Below are positions 11,201 to 23,960 of a stretch of DNA of 64,000 bases, in pieces. The notes below the pieces were generated by a model. The model saw nothing but the letters and a program-made list of their open reading frames with translations. It was not told the DNA's origin and ran no database searches. A program made the position numbers and the translations under genes. Position 1 is the first letter of the stretch; every line of letters begins with the position of its first letter. Origin of the DNA: Lathyrus oleraceus (Eukaryota > Streptophyta > Magnoliopsida > Fabales > Fabaceae); NCBI RefSeq assembly GCF_024323335.1, contig NC_066585.1, positions 345,469,846 through 345,533,845 on the forward strand. The letters are read 5' to 3'.

Positions 11201-12896
11201 CATGAGCATAGTCCATTATACTATGTCTCTAACATGCATTAACACCAAAATTCTATTGTCCGACCTCAAATAGTTGTGACTTCTACATAAGTCCAATTAC
11301 GATTGCTTAACATAGCGCTAAATTTTTGACACAAAAAAGGCATTGCATTCTAGTTAGTCAGATTGTAAGTCTCCACTCTTTCAGGGTATTGTGTGGAAAC
11401 TTGGCCTTTTTTCCTTCCTTTGGAAGATGTCTTGGTTCAAGGATCCATGCTTGTGATAAGCGGGTTGAGTGTTCTCCAATGAATGACTTAAAACAAAAGC
11501 AAAAGCGATACTAACTTCTAATTAATTAACAACAAACATTTAATTTCAAGCCATTTACTTTTAATGCCCTTTAATATTAAGCTCTATTCATTTGTCATTA
11601 TTCATACCATTCTAATTGTTTATATTAATGTCATCTTCACTTTGTCCACTTGGACCATATTGTGTGATATATCTTGTTTGTGTATATTTTGTTTGCTTGT
11701 ATGGTCTTTAGCCATTAATGTACATAATAAGAACAAAAAGCCTAAAAAAGATCTTGTGTGGACTGTTGGTTTGATCTTGGATAATTGGACTTAGAATTTA
11801 GACAACAATCCTATGCAAAAGGACTTGGCCAATGCCAACTTTCATGTAACCAAGTGCTTTTAATTTGAAACTTCATCTGATACATCATTGAAGATCCCTC
11901 TGAGTTCATCTACAACATGATCATTGTGAAGCTGTTATTTTGAACCCGTGGCTTGTGGAATTCATCTGCTGCATAGGCCAATTTGAAGAAGATTATGGAG
12001 TGACTAAATCTTGGATGTGGCTATCTTTATTTGATGCCTTGCTCTTCAAGTTAATATGTTATGCATTGTTTGTTGCTTGATTCTAATGTACAAGGGAATT
12101 TGAGTTTCTATATGGAATTCTTGCCTATTGGATTGCAGCCCATTGGTCAGATCTTTTCAACTCTTAACTTTTAAATTTATGCTTAGGATTAGCCTCTTCA
12201 TCTCCTCCCCATCTCTTTAATTTTAAAATCTCTCCCTCCTTTTAAAAAACTTATTTGCTTGTACTTATCTTTTTTTTAAAACTTAGACCCTTTGCAAATT
12301 AGAAACTTTAGTCTTATGCCATTGCATTTTCAAACTTCTTTTTCTTAAATTAAACTTCTAAATAAACTTAACTATACTCGACTTAAAATTTTCAAAAGCC
12401 AAAAATAACTAACTCATTCAAACCATTTTCTAGGCCCTTATGCCTTTCAAACTTAATTTTTTATTAAAAGCAATGCATCCACTTTGAAATTGATATCACG
12501 AACTAAGAGGTTTTGACCCCTCATTTTTATGTTGGTACGTAGACACAAGTCCGAAGGTCTTGTCAAACACAAGAATATAATTAATAAATTCTTTTCTCAT
12601 CCCCCCATTCTATTTGTTTGTAAACATCACTTTGTACAAAATACATATGCACACAAGAAAGGGCTCCCTAGGAGTACCTAGGACACTTTGGGTGCTAACA
12701 CCTTCCCTCTGTGTAACCAACCCCCTTACCTGTAATCTCTGGCATTTTATTAGTTTTGATTCGAAAACTTCTTATTTTTTGGGTTTTGTTCGTACTTTTC
12801 CCTTTTCCCATGGAAACAATAAAAGCATGGTGGCGACTCTTGTTATTTGATGTCTTGCTTATCCATAGCTTGATGATCATGAATTTACCGCAACAG
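8237..12896 (+). repeat. Element A 5' LTR (4660 bp)
   Basis: The LTR is bounded by TGTAAGACCCC at 8237 and CCGCAACA at 12896, and matches 41479-45819 over its length apart from small indels and one large deletion in the other copy. It holds a TATA box near 9751. The small open frames (e.g. 9532-9844, 11326-11794, 12614-12850) are short, not flanked by coding signals, and I regard them as chance frames. Confidence 0.92.
9751..9758 (+). promoter_or_regulatory. Putative TATA box of element A 5' LTR
   Basis: TATAAATA followed by acaaggcctctgagc; a transcription start would be expected about 30 bases on, near 9785. The corresponding segment is absent from the 3' LTR. Confidence 0.6.
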
Positions 12897-12905
12897 AAAT
12901 TAAGT

Positions 12906-12923
12906 GGCGACTCTGTTGGGGAG
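12906..12923 (+). other. Element A primer binding site
   Basis: TGGCGACTCTGTTGGGGA lies 9 bases after the LTR end. It differs by one base from element C's PBS. Ogre PBSs are reported to match a tRNA-Arg; I did not check the tRNA. Confidence 0.85.
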
Positions 12924-13761
12924 TAGTCTCCAATGGGTTTAGCCTACTTTTTTGTGTGTATATAATTGTATATATGTGATGTATGTATATTTGTGTGATA
13001 TAATCTGCTTGTTATGCTTGGTGATCTCTGAGTGGTGAGATAAGTTCTAACCCGAACTTGAGTGCAATTAAGAAAGGAGGATGGTACATTCATGTTCGAC
13101 TTGTGTGGAGTAGTCCTTAACAAGTTGGCTTGAGATCCATCTGCTCAGTGGAGACCCTTTTGGATTTGGAAATGTCACACAAGTATTTGTGGTTAGGCAT
13201 TACTATCTCTAATTTGGGCCCGAGAAGCTGAGGACCGTAGAACATTTAACCCCCCTTGGCCTATTTAGGACGTAGTGCGGAGACTGTTCAAGTGTAGACT
13301 TGATAACAGTTGTTACGCGATACTACACTCAGACAAGTTTTTCTTGAGAACTTTATGGGTCGATGAGCTAATCATCTTAACTTGTAATATCCGATAGATA
13401 GAGTTAAGACTCTGGGAACTTTTTAGAACATGATCTATAGGTTTTATCCTTAGTTCACTCCTTTGGGATGGTTCTTACCCAGACTCCATGCTCGTGATTT
13501 ACAACAAACCCTTGATTCTTGGTTGATCCAATCAAGTCTTGTCAATATCAATGGAACTTGGGTGTTGATAAGGTGTAAACCATAATCCACCAAAATGGAT
13601 GATTGATCTTGACAATGACTTGATTCATCCCTTGACCTTTGTTTTCCTTGTGTGTGATCCTTTATTTGTGATTGTAGCATTCATGCATTCATACGCATCA
13701 TAACATTCATCACACGAAAATTTCAAGGAACTGAGGTATTATATGCAAATATTTTCAGACC
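12924..13761 (+). other. Element A 5' leader, no gene
   Basis: About 840 bases between PBS and ORF1. It is homologous to the leader of element C (62713-61870 on the minus strand), with no reading frame conserved between the two. I see no distinct feature beyond this. Confidence 0.6.
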
Positions 13762-15267
13762 ATGGATTATGGACGAAGGAACACTAAGAAGTACAGTTTC
13801 AGATGTCCCGACTTGAAAGAGATAAGGAAGCTAGCATCATTGGTATTAGATCCCTTGGACTTCAAATAACGCCATGGGAAGCTTCTGTCTATCTTGTCTG
13901 TTGATGTAGTTGAAGGACTTTTGAGTGTGTTAGTGCAGTTCTATGATCCTCTCTACCGTTGCTTCACTTTTCCAGATTATCACCTTGTGCCTACGTTAGA
14001 GGAGTATGCCCATCTCTTGGGAATACATGTTTCTAGCAAGGTACCTTTTAGTAGGTTGGAAGAGATTCCCAGATCTCATATTATAGCTGAAGCTCTTCAT
14101 CTGAATAATTCTGAGGTTGAGGCTCATTGGGTAAAGAAAGGAGGAATGTTTGGGTTGACTTATGAATTCCTCATCAAGGAAGCTACTGCCTTTGTTCAAG
14201 CCGGTAGTGTGGACGCTTTTAAAGCTAGCTTTGTGTTGCTCATTTATGGATTAGCTTTGTTCCTTAACATCGACGATTTTGTTGATGTTAACGCCATTAG
14301 AATTTTCTTGATTGGGAATCATGTGCCTACATTGTTGGGTGATATGTATTTCTCTTTGCATCTAAGGAACTCTAAATGTGGTGGAACTATTATCTGTTGC
14401 ATTCCTCTTCTGTACAAGTGGTTTATTTTGCACTTGCCTCAGACACCTGCTTTTGTGGAGAACAAACAATATCTATGGTGGTCTCAGAGACTTATGTCTC
14501 TCACTAATGATGATGTAGTTTAGTATGATCCTTCTTTGAGCAGTTTGAAGATTATTGATTGTTATGGTGAATTCTCTAATGTGCCTCTCATTGGTACACA
14601 AGGATGAATTAACTACAACCCTGCTTTGGCTCGTCGTCAACTTGGGTTCCCCTTGAGAGACAAACCTAATAACACTTTGTTAGAAGGTCTTTTCTATCAA
14701 GAGGGTAAAGATCCCCAACATTTGAAGCAGAAGATTGTGCATACTTGGCATAATATGCATAGGAAGAGAAGATCCGAGCTTGGTCTGTGCAATTGTGTAG
14801 CTTTGGAAGCTTACACTCTTTGGGTGAAGAAGAGAGCTATGGAGTTGAAGATGCCTTATCCTTGTGAGAGACCTATATATGTGGTTGTGGTTGAGTCATT
14901 AACTCTCCCTAACCAAGATGTAGAGGAGTTGGAAGACGCACTCGCCAAGATGAAGCAAGAGAAGGATATGTGGGAAGAGTGTTTCCGTGCTTTAAGCAAA
15001 AAGCATGAGGAGTTGCAGTTGGAGTCTAAGGACAAAGATGCACTCATTTAGCTACTTGAAGACCGAGTGACAAAGAGACAAAGAGAGTTGGAGGTCTCAT
15101 CTTCCTCTAGCATGTCTCAGCCATCCGTTGCTTGGAAGAAGATTGTTGATCAGCTTGTCCTCGAGAAGACTCAGATGAAGGCTTCTTTCGAGACCGAGAT
15201 TCGAGGAATTCAAAGGAAGTACGCACCTACAGCCAGATCTTCTGACATTGTTGTTAGGGATCCTTAG
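13762..15267 (+). pseudogene. Element A ORF1 (Ogre extra ORF, DUF7745-like)
   Basis: One continuous phase of 502 codons starts at MDYGRRNTKKYSFRC and ends VVRDP. It is interrupted by four in-frame stops: TAA at 13867, TAG at 14521, TGA at 14605 and TAG at 15049. Element C's copy has Gln, Trp, Gly and Glu at these places, so each is a single-base decay event. The N-terminal two thirds hold the blocks LVQFYDPLYRCFTF and PTLEEYAHLLG shared with the plant DUF7745/plant-mobile-like domain. The C-terminal quarter is a Glu/Lys-rich coiled coil (DVEELEDALAKMKQEKDMWEE). Its function in Ogre is unknown. It precedes gag, which is diagnostic of Ogre. Confidence 0.85.
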
Positions 15268-15388
15268 GATGACTAGTCTCTTTTACTCTTGTACTTTCCA
15301 TTTGGTTTCTGAAATTGTACTAAGTGTAATCCTTCCAATTATAAATGAAAAGAGATTTTTGGTCATATCAAATTGTTTCAAATGTTGT

Positions 15389-15391
<3 letters not shown>

Positions 15392-15469
<78 letters not shown>
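15392..15469. repeat. (TA)n microsatellite between ORF1 and gag
   Basis: About 39 uninterrupted TA units, 125 bases after ORF1. A longer (TA)n lies at the same relative place in element C (60153-60242). Confidence 0.97.
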
Positions 15470-15472
<3 letters not shown>

Positions 15473-15568
15473 AAAATAATATAGTAAGTTCTTTGAAAAC
15501 AAAATGAATAAATAAACAAGCATTGCATTTCATGCATCGTTTGCATAAGTAGGTTTCTCTTTCGCCAG

Positions 15569-16375
15569 ATGTCTCATTGGTGTTTCTTATGTGCTTTAGC
15601 CAAGCCGACTCATCGGGACAACACTCGCACCAATCACTCCAGAATCATAGAACATCTTAAGCAAGAGAATAGAGAGCTAAAGGATGAGATCGCCCGCTTG
15701 ACTGCCATGACGGAGTCAGTTCTAGCTGCACATAGTCAGTCTTCTCCAACGCCCTCAACTCCTCCCCCTTATAGGACCGTTATTTTAGAGGTGGCTACCT
15801 CTACCATGCCTATTGCGACCGCTCATTTTGCACCTATCATGCCTGCCGTATTCCCGTGGGGAATGCTGCCAAACTTCGTGCCTGAAGGCTTTGCGCCTAC
15901 ATTTGCTTCCATGCCAGCATATAGCTCGGCCATGTCTGTACCACCACCTGTCGTGCACACCTTACCTCGTGTGGAAGACACCATTTATCATTCTGAGCCA
16001 TCTGAGGTCCCGGACATTTATGAGAAAATGGATGAGATGAAGGATCAATTTCTTAAGCTGCGCAAGAAGTTGAAAACATTGAGAGGTAAGGACCTGTTTG
16101 GAAAGAGTGTTGTTGAATTATGTCTGGTGCTGAATGTGAAGATTCCGGTGAAGTTCAAAGTGTTTGTCTTTGAAAAATACAGAGGGAACTCATGTCCGCT
16201 CAGTCATTTGGTGATGTATGCCCGCAAAATGTCTACTCAAACCGATAACGATCAGCTGTTAATCCACTACTTCCAAGACAATCTGACCGATGCTGCGCTC
16301 AGATGGTATATGGGGTTGGACAGTGCAAACATCCACACTTTTAATAATTTGGGAGAAGCTTTTGTCAAACAGTAT
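15569..16375 (+). pseudogene. gag: Element A gag, N-terminal part, split by element B
   Basis: The frame starts MSHWCFLCALAK and has a short coiled coil (HLKQENRELKDEIARL), then a Pro/Ser/Thr-rich linker (residues about 50-150), then the start of the capsid domain (YRGNSCPLSHLVMYARKM, HYFQDNLTDAALRWYMGL). At 16375 it runs into element B; the open frame continues into B's LTR for 25 codons that are not Gag. Coding resumes in phase at 35646 after the duplicated agtat. Gag assembles the particle and packages RNA. Confidence 0.9.
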
Positions 16376-18780
16376 TGTCGCAACGCGAAAAATAACCGGC
16401 GGAAAAAAAACATGTTTACAGAGCCGCCACCGACGCTATTCATCCTATGAAGGAAAGGGAGCGCAGGACTAACCTAAGAAAAGGGAAAGGAACGGTCTTA
16501 CGACCAGAGATTGCAAGGTACGAGAGTCGGTTACGCAAGGGGAAGGTATTAGCACCACTCACGTCCGCCGTACTCGACGGGATCCACGCTCAAAAAAATA
16601 GGAAAAGGTTGCTGATAAAACTGCTCAAAGAATGCACACGCTGGAATAATAAAACAGGCGAAAGAAGATGGAGGAAGGGGACTCGGCAGGATGTCGCATC
16701 CTGGGCCTACGTAGTTTGTCAGAAACAAACATCAGAGTCAACTTAGTTCGGGGAACTGGGAAACAGGCTCGCTAGGATATCACATCCTATGCCTACGTAT
16801 CTCATCTGGAATGAGAATCAGAGCTGCCGTAGTTCGGCTAACGCACGCCGAAACAAAATACAAAACAGAGACGCTGAGACGTCAAAAGAAACACTCAACA
16901 AGGAAACAGAATGCCAATAGCTGGACTTATATCTAACTCCTCAAAACAAACAGGAAACAAAATGCCAATAGATGGACTTACATCCGACTCCAAACAACAA
17001 GCAAACCAGGAAACAAAATGACAATAGATGGGCTTACATCCGACTCCAAACACACAAACAATCGCTAACCAGCGAGCACCAAAGAAAAAGGTTATCAGAC
17101 GCTAATAAGGAGTCTGGAACTCGAGCTTAATAGCTGTCACACAAACTCAAAGAGACGCTGAGACGTCAAAAGAAATAAAAGGTTGAATGCACAAACTAAT
17201 AGGGAGTTTGGAACTCGAACCTAAAAGTTGTCAGGCAAACACACACAAGAAGAAAGAAAGGGTTGAAAAACAAAAAGGGTGCCCGGAGAGATCTCGCTCG
17301 ATCTCCTGCCTACGTATCTCATCTGGTATGAGAATCAGGGCGATGTAGTTCCCCTTAACAGGGGAGAAACTCTCCTAACCAGAGACCAGGGGAATAACGA
17401 ACTAAAAGGGAGACTGACTCGAGCCTAATAGTTGTCATGCAAACTAAAACCCTAGGTTGCGGTCTCTAACAAGAGTTTGACTCACACAGGAAGTGAGTCA
17501 ACTTAAGTCTATCTCTACTTACGTTCAACTTCCTCGAAAGTTGATCATACGACTCCTACAGAACAGGAGATAAGAAGCAGAAAGCAGAGAAACATATCAA
17601 AAGCAATCATCACACTCTATAACAAACAAGAGGCTCAGACAAATGGTTGGGCTTTAGTCAAGGGGTCATATCAACCTCGACAAACAAGCCAAAACTGTAG
17701 GGGTGTTCTGAAGCTCTTAACCACTAACATTGAGAGTTAGGGTGAAGCTGATGAAAGGTAATGAGGATGAGACCTCATGCTCTTACCCCTGGCCAGGGTG
17801 AGCTTGAATCAAAGAAAATGTGGGGGTCCAAAAAGAGGGACCCTATTCCACTTGACTGACTCTATACAAGGATCTTGGGTTAGGTTCAAGAGCATCAGCA
17901 CGTAGTGCGAGCATAAAGAACGACTCAACGACTACAGGGGATTGATTGCTAATCCCTTCTATCTGTCAATTGCCTCTTCACTTAGGAGGACTTAACAAGT
18001 AACATGCCTCAACAAGGAGGTCTTTGGCACAAATATAAACAAACACAGTCATTGCCTCTTAAGGAGGACTTCAGCCAAACGCCTGCCAAAAAAACGACAA
18101 GGCTTCCAGACTACATGGAGTGAGAAGGCTAAACTACCTCAGTGGTGTACCAACCACACTCCAAAGCAAAAGCAAAGCAAGCTAGAAGCGACTAATGTAC
18201 CTGTACAAAAAGCCAGACAGTTAATATTGTATTCAGAAAACCAAACAGACAACAGTGGGACTTTCCAATATCTACACAATGCAAGTCACAAATGCAAGCA
18301 CTCAAGTGAGTTTATCACATCAATGGACCTACAACACAACAAGAGTTAGTAATCAAAGCAAATGACATCTCAAATGATGAGGCCACACCAATCATTAGTG
18401 CTAAATACCTGAAACACAAACACAATTGGTGAATACAAACCACTAGTACAAACTCTAGGGTCAAAGGCAAGTCAAATGACCAAAACAGAAGTCAATATTT
18501 CACATGAAGCACATTCAATCAAGCAAGAAAAAGTCCTCAAAAGGACCAAAGCCAAATCATTAAGCAAAGCCATCACATGAACAAGATAAGGCAAAGGCAA
18601 GCAATGTGATCAAAATTGGACATCAAGAATAGAAAATTCACATTAAAACCGAAATGAATCCAATGATCATGAAAAATTTTATGTGCATTTAACATGTTAT
18701 GGACAAACATCATACCAAAAATTAACTCCAGAAGAGATCAAATGGCATATGAATGAAAATGTACAAATGCAACATACCAA

Positions 18781-20368
18781 TTGTGACACAAATTGTCACA
18801 CTACATGTTCATGTGTTCAAAACAGTGGTATCAAATGATAAAAATGCCAAACAAAAGCCAAAATATCATGTTACATGTTATGATCAGGCATGTCAAATTT
18901 CAAGGCAATTGGGTAAACCATGAGCATTTCACAAATCAATTAGCACAACATGTCATTTTGGCATCATGTTCAAACAATCAAGCACATTTAAAAATCCATA
19001 AATACAAAAATCAGGAAATTAACATCAAAAAATAATAGACATTGAAACAGGAATATGAAAAAAAGTTTGGATTAAATTGGACATGTTTTCTATTTTTTAT
19101 GATTTTTAGAATTTGAATGAAATAAAAAGAAATAATGTGAAAATCAAAAGGAAAATGGAATATGAAAGAAAATGGAAACATGCATAAGCAAGACTCGAAC
19201 CCAGGTTTGGAGGTTACAAGCGCTTAATGGAAAAACAAATGGAAATCAGAAAATGCAAATGCTAGGTTCGAACACAGGTGCATCAGGTCAAAGGCGCGCT
19301 ATAATTGAAACGATGCGTTTCAAATGGAAAACAAATGGAATTACAAACGCAAGGCAAGGTTCGAACTGAGGTCACGAAGGTTAACGCGCGCGTGAATGCC
19401 AAAACCCTAAGGTTGAACCAGACGGCCGAAATAGTGATTCCGGTTGTCTTCTCCGGTGGTTCTCCGGCGACCTGCTTCAAAATTTTTCCAGAACCTAGCA
19501 AACTATACATGGATCAAAATGTTTTTCAACGAGGAGCATGAATATCACAATTATTAGTCCTAATTCTCCATGGATTGTGACACAAATTGTCACACTACAT
19601 GTTCATGTGTCCAAAACAGTGGTATCAAATGATAAAAATGCCAAACAAAAGCCAAAATATCATGTTACATGTTATAATCAGGCATGTCAAATTTCAAGGC
19701 AATTGGATAAACCATGAGCATTTCACAAATCAATTAGCACAACATGTCATTTTGGCATCATGTTCAAACAATCAAGCACATTTAAAAATCCATAAATACA
19801 AAAATCAGGAAATTAACATCAAAAAATAATAGACATTGAAACAGGAATATGAAAAAAAGTTTGGATTAAATTGGACATGTTTTCTATTTTTTATGATTTT
19901 TAGAATTTGAATGAAATAAAAAGAAATAATGTGAAAATCAAAAGGAAAATGGAATATGAAAGAAAATGGAAACATGCATAAGAAAGACTCAAACCCAGGT
20001 TTGGAGGTTACAAGCGCTTAATGGAAAAACAAATGGAAATCAGAAAATGCAAATGCTAGGTTCGAACACAGGTGCATCAGGTCAAAGGCGCGCTATAATT
20101 GAAACGTTGCGTTTCAAATGGAAAACAAATGGAATTACAAACGCAAGGCAAGGTTCGAACTGAGGTCACGAAGGTTAACGCGCGCGTGAATGCCAAAACC
20201 CTAAGGTTGAACCAGACGGCCGAAATAGTGATTCCGGTCGTCTTCTCCGGTGGTTCTCCGGCGACCTGCTTCAAAAATTTTCCAGAACCTAGCAAACTAT
20301 ACATGGATCAAAATGTTTTTCTACGAGGAGCATGAATATCACAATTATTAGTCCTAATTCTCCATGGA
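18781..20368. repeat. 794-bp tandem duplication within element B 3' LTR
   Basis: Units are 18781-19574 and 19575-20368, almost identical. B's 5' LTR has a single copy (33071-33865). The breakpoints share the tetranucleotide attg (caattgtgac on one side, ggattgagca on the other). The unit starts with the inverted repeat TGTGACA-caaat-TGTCACA. Confidence 0.92.
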
Positions 20369-20885
20369 TTGAGCAGATCGAAGGAAAACATGTTCAACAA
20401 CAAAACTTTAAATCATCATATCTCACTCAATACTTAACCAAATTCAAAACAATTTATATCAGCATTATCAGTGAAGCAAGCTTTACACATTTATGGCAAT
20501 AAAAAGGCAAAAAGAGATGATCGAATTCCAACCTATTTGAAGTGCAGTGTGATGAATTCGTGGTTTCCAGCTTCCTCCAGCTCCAGATCTTCTCCTCTAC
20601 TTGTGTCTTGAAGCTTTATGTATCAAGAAGCACTTGAAATCCACCAGATCTAGCTTAATTTTAAGCTTCCATGTTCATGTTCAAGCTTTATGTATGCACG
20701 AATCTTGACCAAATTCTTCAATCCAAGCCTTGATTCCTCATCAATGATACATGTTAAACACGATTATCCAAGAATTTTGATGAATTGTGTGAAGAAATTT
20801 GAAGTTTGAAGTGAGAGAAAAATGGAGGGAATCTTGAATTTCAGATCTAGAATGTGTTGTTATGGCAAATTCTGTTAGGATTAGG

Positions 20886-20897
20886 CTTATATATGGT
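20886..20897 (-). promoter_or_regulatory. Putative TATA box, element B 3' LTR
   Basis: Minus strand CCATATATAAGCC, about 1.25 kb into the LTR; the same box is in the 5' LTR at about 34379-34390. Confidence 0.5.
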
Positions 20898-22146
20898 GTC
20901 CTAATTACACTGAAATCAAAATTAGGCTTGTGCTAATCATGATTAATGAAATATGGAGTAAAATGCAAAAAAATGAATAATGCACCCTTATGCCCATGCA
21001 ACACGTGAGTTTCTCATGCAAAAGCTTGGATTCACTTAAAACCATTCAATAATCAACATGGAATTGGAATTTTGCTCATGTGATTCACCAAATTTGAATT
21101 TTCCATTTTCCCTCCAAAATGCACTTGAATGGACACTTGATCATGTGAGCTTCTTTCATGAAAGGCAATGGTTGATTTGGAAAGTATTGGTCAAGACAAG
21201 CATTTTGCAAAAAGAGTGGACCAATTTGGAGTTTTGGATCAAAGTTATGCCATGTTGAACTTCCATGTACACTTTGTGATCATTTGGCCATATCTTCTCA
21301 ACCAATCATCAGATGATCATGAAATAGGACTTTTTGAAAAGGGGAGAGAAAGATCTTCAACTTTCATGTTAACCAAAAATCCATTTGAAGCTTCTTTGAT
21401 GTTGGAAAGTTAAGTTGAATGTGGACCAAAAACTTGCCTTTTTTGGAAACTTTCAATTACAGGTCACTTTCCATTTTGGGAAACTTTTACCCTGACTTCA
21501 AAATCTTCAATGTATATGTTTGAAATGACAAATGAACCTCTTTTGAACATGATTGATGTTTTGAAACTCATTTCCCCACCTCAAAGCCCTCAGTTGACTA
21601 CACAGTTGACTTTTTGGTCCATAGATGACCTTGCCATGCCCTGATCAACACGAACCTCCACCACTTGAGGAAATGGCTCTGAAATGAAACCCTAGCTCAC
21701 ATAAGCTCTTCAATATAACCATGTGATCTCCCTCATCAATAGAATACCTCATATCCTTGAGAAACTCTGGCTGAAAGAATATCATTGATTAGGGTTGACC
21801 AGAGGTCAAAACCCTAACCCAGAGGAACTGGAGAATGAATAATAAAGCCCTGTATAATGATAGAACCATGATGATGGTAATATATCCTTGCAAACAAGAT
21901 AATGCTCAAGACCTTTGAAGGATCAGGAAACCCTAAATGAAGTGCAAACCCTCAGATGGTTGATCATCAATTCATAGAGCCCCTCAGGCTTGAATCATGC
22001 AACTTGCCATCTTCTGAAAAGACTTTGGAGGATGACTCTCTTATTTCCATATGATATGCAAAATGCAATGCCTAATGCCCTAAAACATGAAATGCAATAT
22101 GCTAAACTAGTCCCAAGAAGAGGAGGGCAAATTTTGAGGTGTTACA

Positions 22147-22159
22147 GCTGCCCCTGTTC
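22147..22159 (-). other. Element B polypurine tract
   Basis: Minus strand GAACAGGGGCAGC directly abutting the LTR start TGTAACACC. It is the plus-strand primer site for reverse transcription. Confidence 0.75.
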
Positions 22160-22517
22160 AATCCACTGTGAACCTGTCGATATGAACAGCCTCGACTTTC
22201 AGATGATCAGAGTGAAGAGTGGTTGAAAACCAAGAACAGACGAACAATTTGCGCTCCGCTGGGGATTATTATCTTTTTTTTGCTTTTCTTGAACCCCAAA
22301 ACTTTCTGATTTTTTTTTTTTGCTTTTCTTGAACCCCCCAAAATAGACATTTTTCTTCCGCGCGAACGATCCCTGATCACTGCATTTGGACCCTGACAAC
22401 TTCATGTCAAACTTGCTGCCAAACAATGAACCCCGTTCTCCATTTTCCCATGCTAATTCCGTTGGCAATGCCGGAAATAACACCAACCACCACTCTGATG
22501 GCGACATATCAGAGGGT

Positions 22518-23270
22518 ACACGACCAGACATTTACCGATGACTGGGAAGGAACTCGACGTTTACCGACATCAAACAAAGGATACACGACCAGACATTTAC
22601 CGATGACTGGGAAGGAACTCGATGTTTACCGACATCGAACAATGATTTTTACCGACACCAAAGAAAGAACACACGACCAGACATTTACCGATGACTGGGA
22701 AGAAACTCGACGTTTACCGACATCGAACAATGATGTTTACCGACATCAAAGAAAGAACACACGACCAGACATTTACCGATGACTAGGAAGAAACTCGACG
22801 TTTACCGACATCGAACAATGATGTACGACCAGACATTTACCGATGATTGGGAAGGAACTCGACGTTTACTGACATCGAACAAAGATGTTTACAGACACCA
22901 AGGAAAGAAGACACTTATGATACGAAACCATTTACTGATGGTTGATATTTACGGATAATGAATTTGCTGGGGAATCTTAAACGACAAAACCATTTTTCGA
23001 TGGTTAACAAGGGACCGATGTTTACCGACATCGAACAATGATATTTACCGACACCAAAAAAACAGGACACACACGGGTATTAACAGAACGATTCTTCTGT
23101 AGACACCATGAGAGAGACGCCATTTACTGATGGCCAACGATTGGGATTCGATGTTTACCGACATCGAAAGATGATGTGTACCGACATCAAAGAAAACAGA
23201 CATTACGGGGATCAACACGACACTTACCGGTATCGCAAGGATGACATCTACATATGTCAAAACAAGGCAA
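22518..23270. repeat. Element B 3' UTR minisatellite
   Basis: Imperfect tandem units of about 65-88 bases. The phrase gaccagacatttaccgatga recurs at 22522, 22587, 22675, 22763 and 22827. The shorter phrase tttaccgacatc recurs throughout to about 23240. A long spurious plus-strand frame (22426-22782) results from the repetition. Hypervariable 3' UTR tandem repeats are a known Ogre trait. Confidence 0.9.
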
Positions 23271-23339
23271 GCGCTTGCCGGGGACTAACTGGGGAGAGAA
23301 TCAAGCTTTCCTTTCACGGACGGGTGAGGAAATAAATCT

Positions 23340-23960
23340 CTCTGGGGATTATCGATTCTGAATGCTGCCGAGAGCAACCGCTGCAAATATGCCACACTGA
23401 TGTTGAAAATGATCTGCCTCTGCTGGGAATATGATCCAATATGGTTTAACACATGTATGCATATGTTTGAGTTTTTTTTCCAGCGTAATGCTCCATAACC
23501 ATGGAAATGCTACGCAATTTATTATGCAATATGCTATGCTTCTCTAAATGATGAATGCATAAAAAGTATCCCCCTCAGGGGACTCTACTGGGGAGCTCGA
23601 GGAACTCGATATCACTCCAATCTCCACCCTGCTGGGGAATAGCACTGCTACTGGGGAAAGAATAACCCTTCACTGGGGATGACCTCCACTGAACCCGATC
23701 CGCTTGGGGACTTCGCTGGGGGAAGAAATCACTAACGCACACCTCCGCTGGGAAAACGACAATCTTTGACTTGCTGTGGAGATAGCAACCTTCAGGCCTG
23801 GCTGCTGAGGAAATACCGACCTCGAACCTGCTGGGGAGATAATAATCTCAAACTTGCTAGGGAAACAACACACTTCAGACTTGGCTGCCGAGGAGACACC
23901 GACCTCGAATTCGCTGGGGAGATACGGAATATCTGGCACGGAACACCTGTCGACTCGTCG
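23340..23960 (-). repeat. Element B 3' UTR, CCCCAGC-rich irregular repeat
   Basis: In element sense the motif TCCCCAGC(A/G) or a close variant recurs roughly every 20-60 bases; on the plus strand it reads gctggggaa at 23631 and 23830 and similar elsewhere. There is no reading frame common to both strands' frames that resembles a protein; frames at 23670-24111 are by-products. Confidence 0.75.

Larger units (their letters stand above)
16376..22146 (-). repeat. Element B 3' LTR (5771 bp, contains a tandem duplication)
   Basis: On the minus strand it starts TGTAACACCTCAAAATTTGC at 22146 and ends GCGTTGCGACA at 16376. It is about 790 bases longer than B's 5' LTR, entirely accounted for by a duplicated segment (18781-20368). 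The many short frames here (e.g. 16447-16746, 18793-19035, 19305-19541, 21058-21413) recur in the other LTR only because LTRs are copies. I do not support any of them as genes. Confidence 0.92.

Noticed and set aside
12614..12850. 78-codon frame near the end of element A's 5' LTR, repeated at 45454-45774
   Set aside because: The two are the same LTR position. Identity reflects LTR duplication, not coding selection; no domain, and the frame carries nonsynonymous changes freely.
18793..20335. Pairs of near-identical small ORFs suggesting a duplicated gene family
   Set aside because: They are produced by the 794-bp LTR duplication; the same frames recur in the 5' LTR at 33042-33829.
22426..22782. 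118-codon repetitive frame that might encode a repeat protein
   Set aside because: It arises from the 3' UTR minisatellite read antisense to the element and lacks any flanking gene structure.
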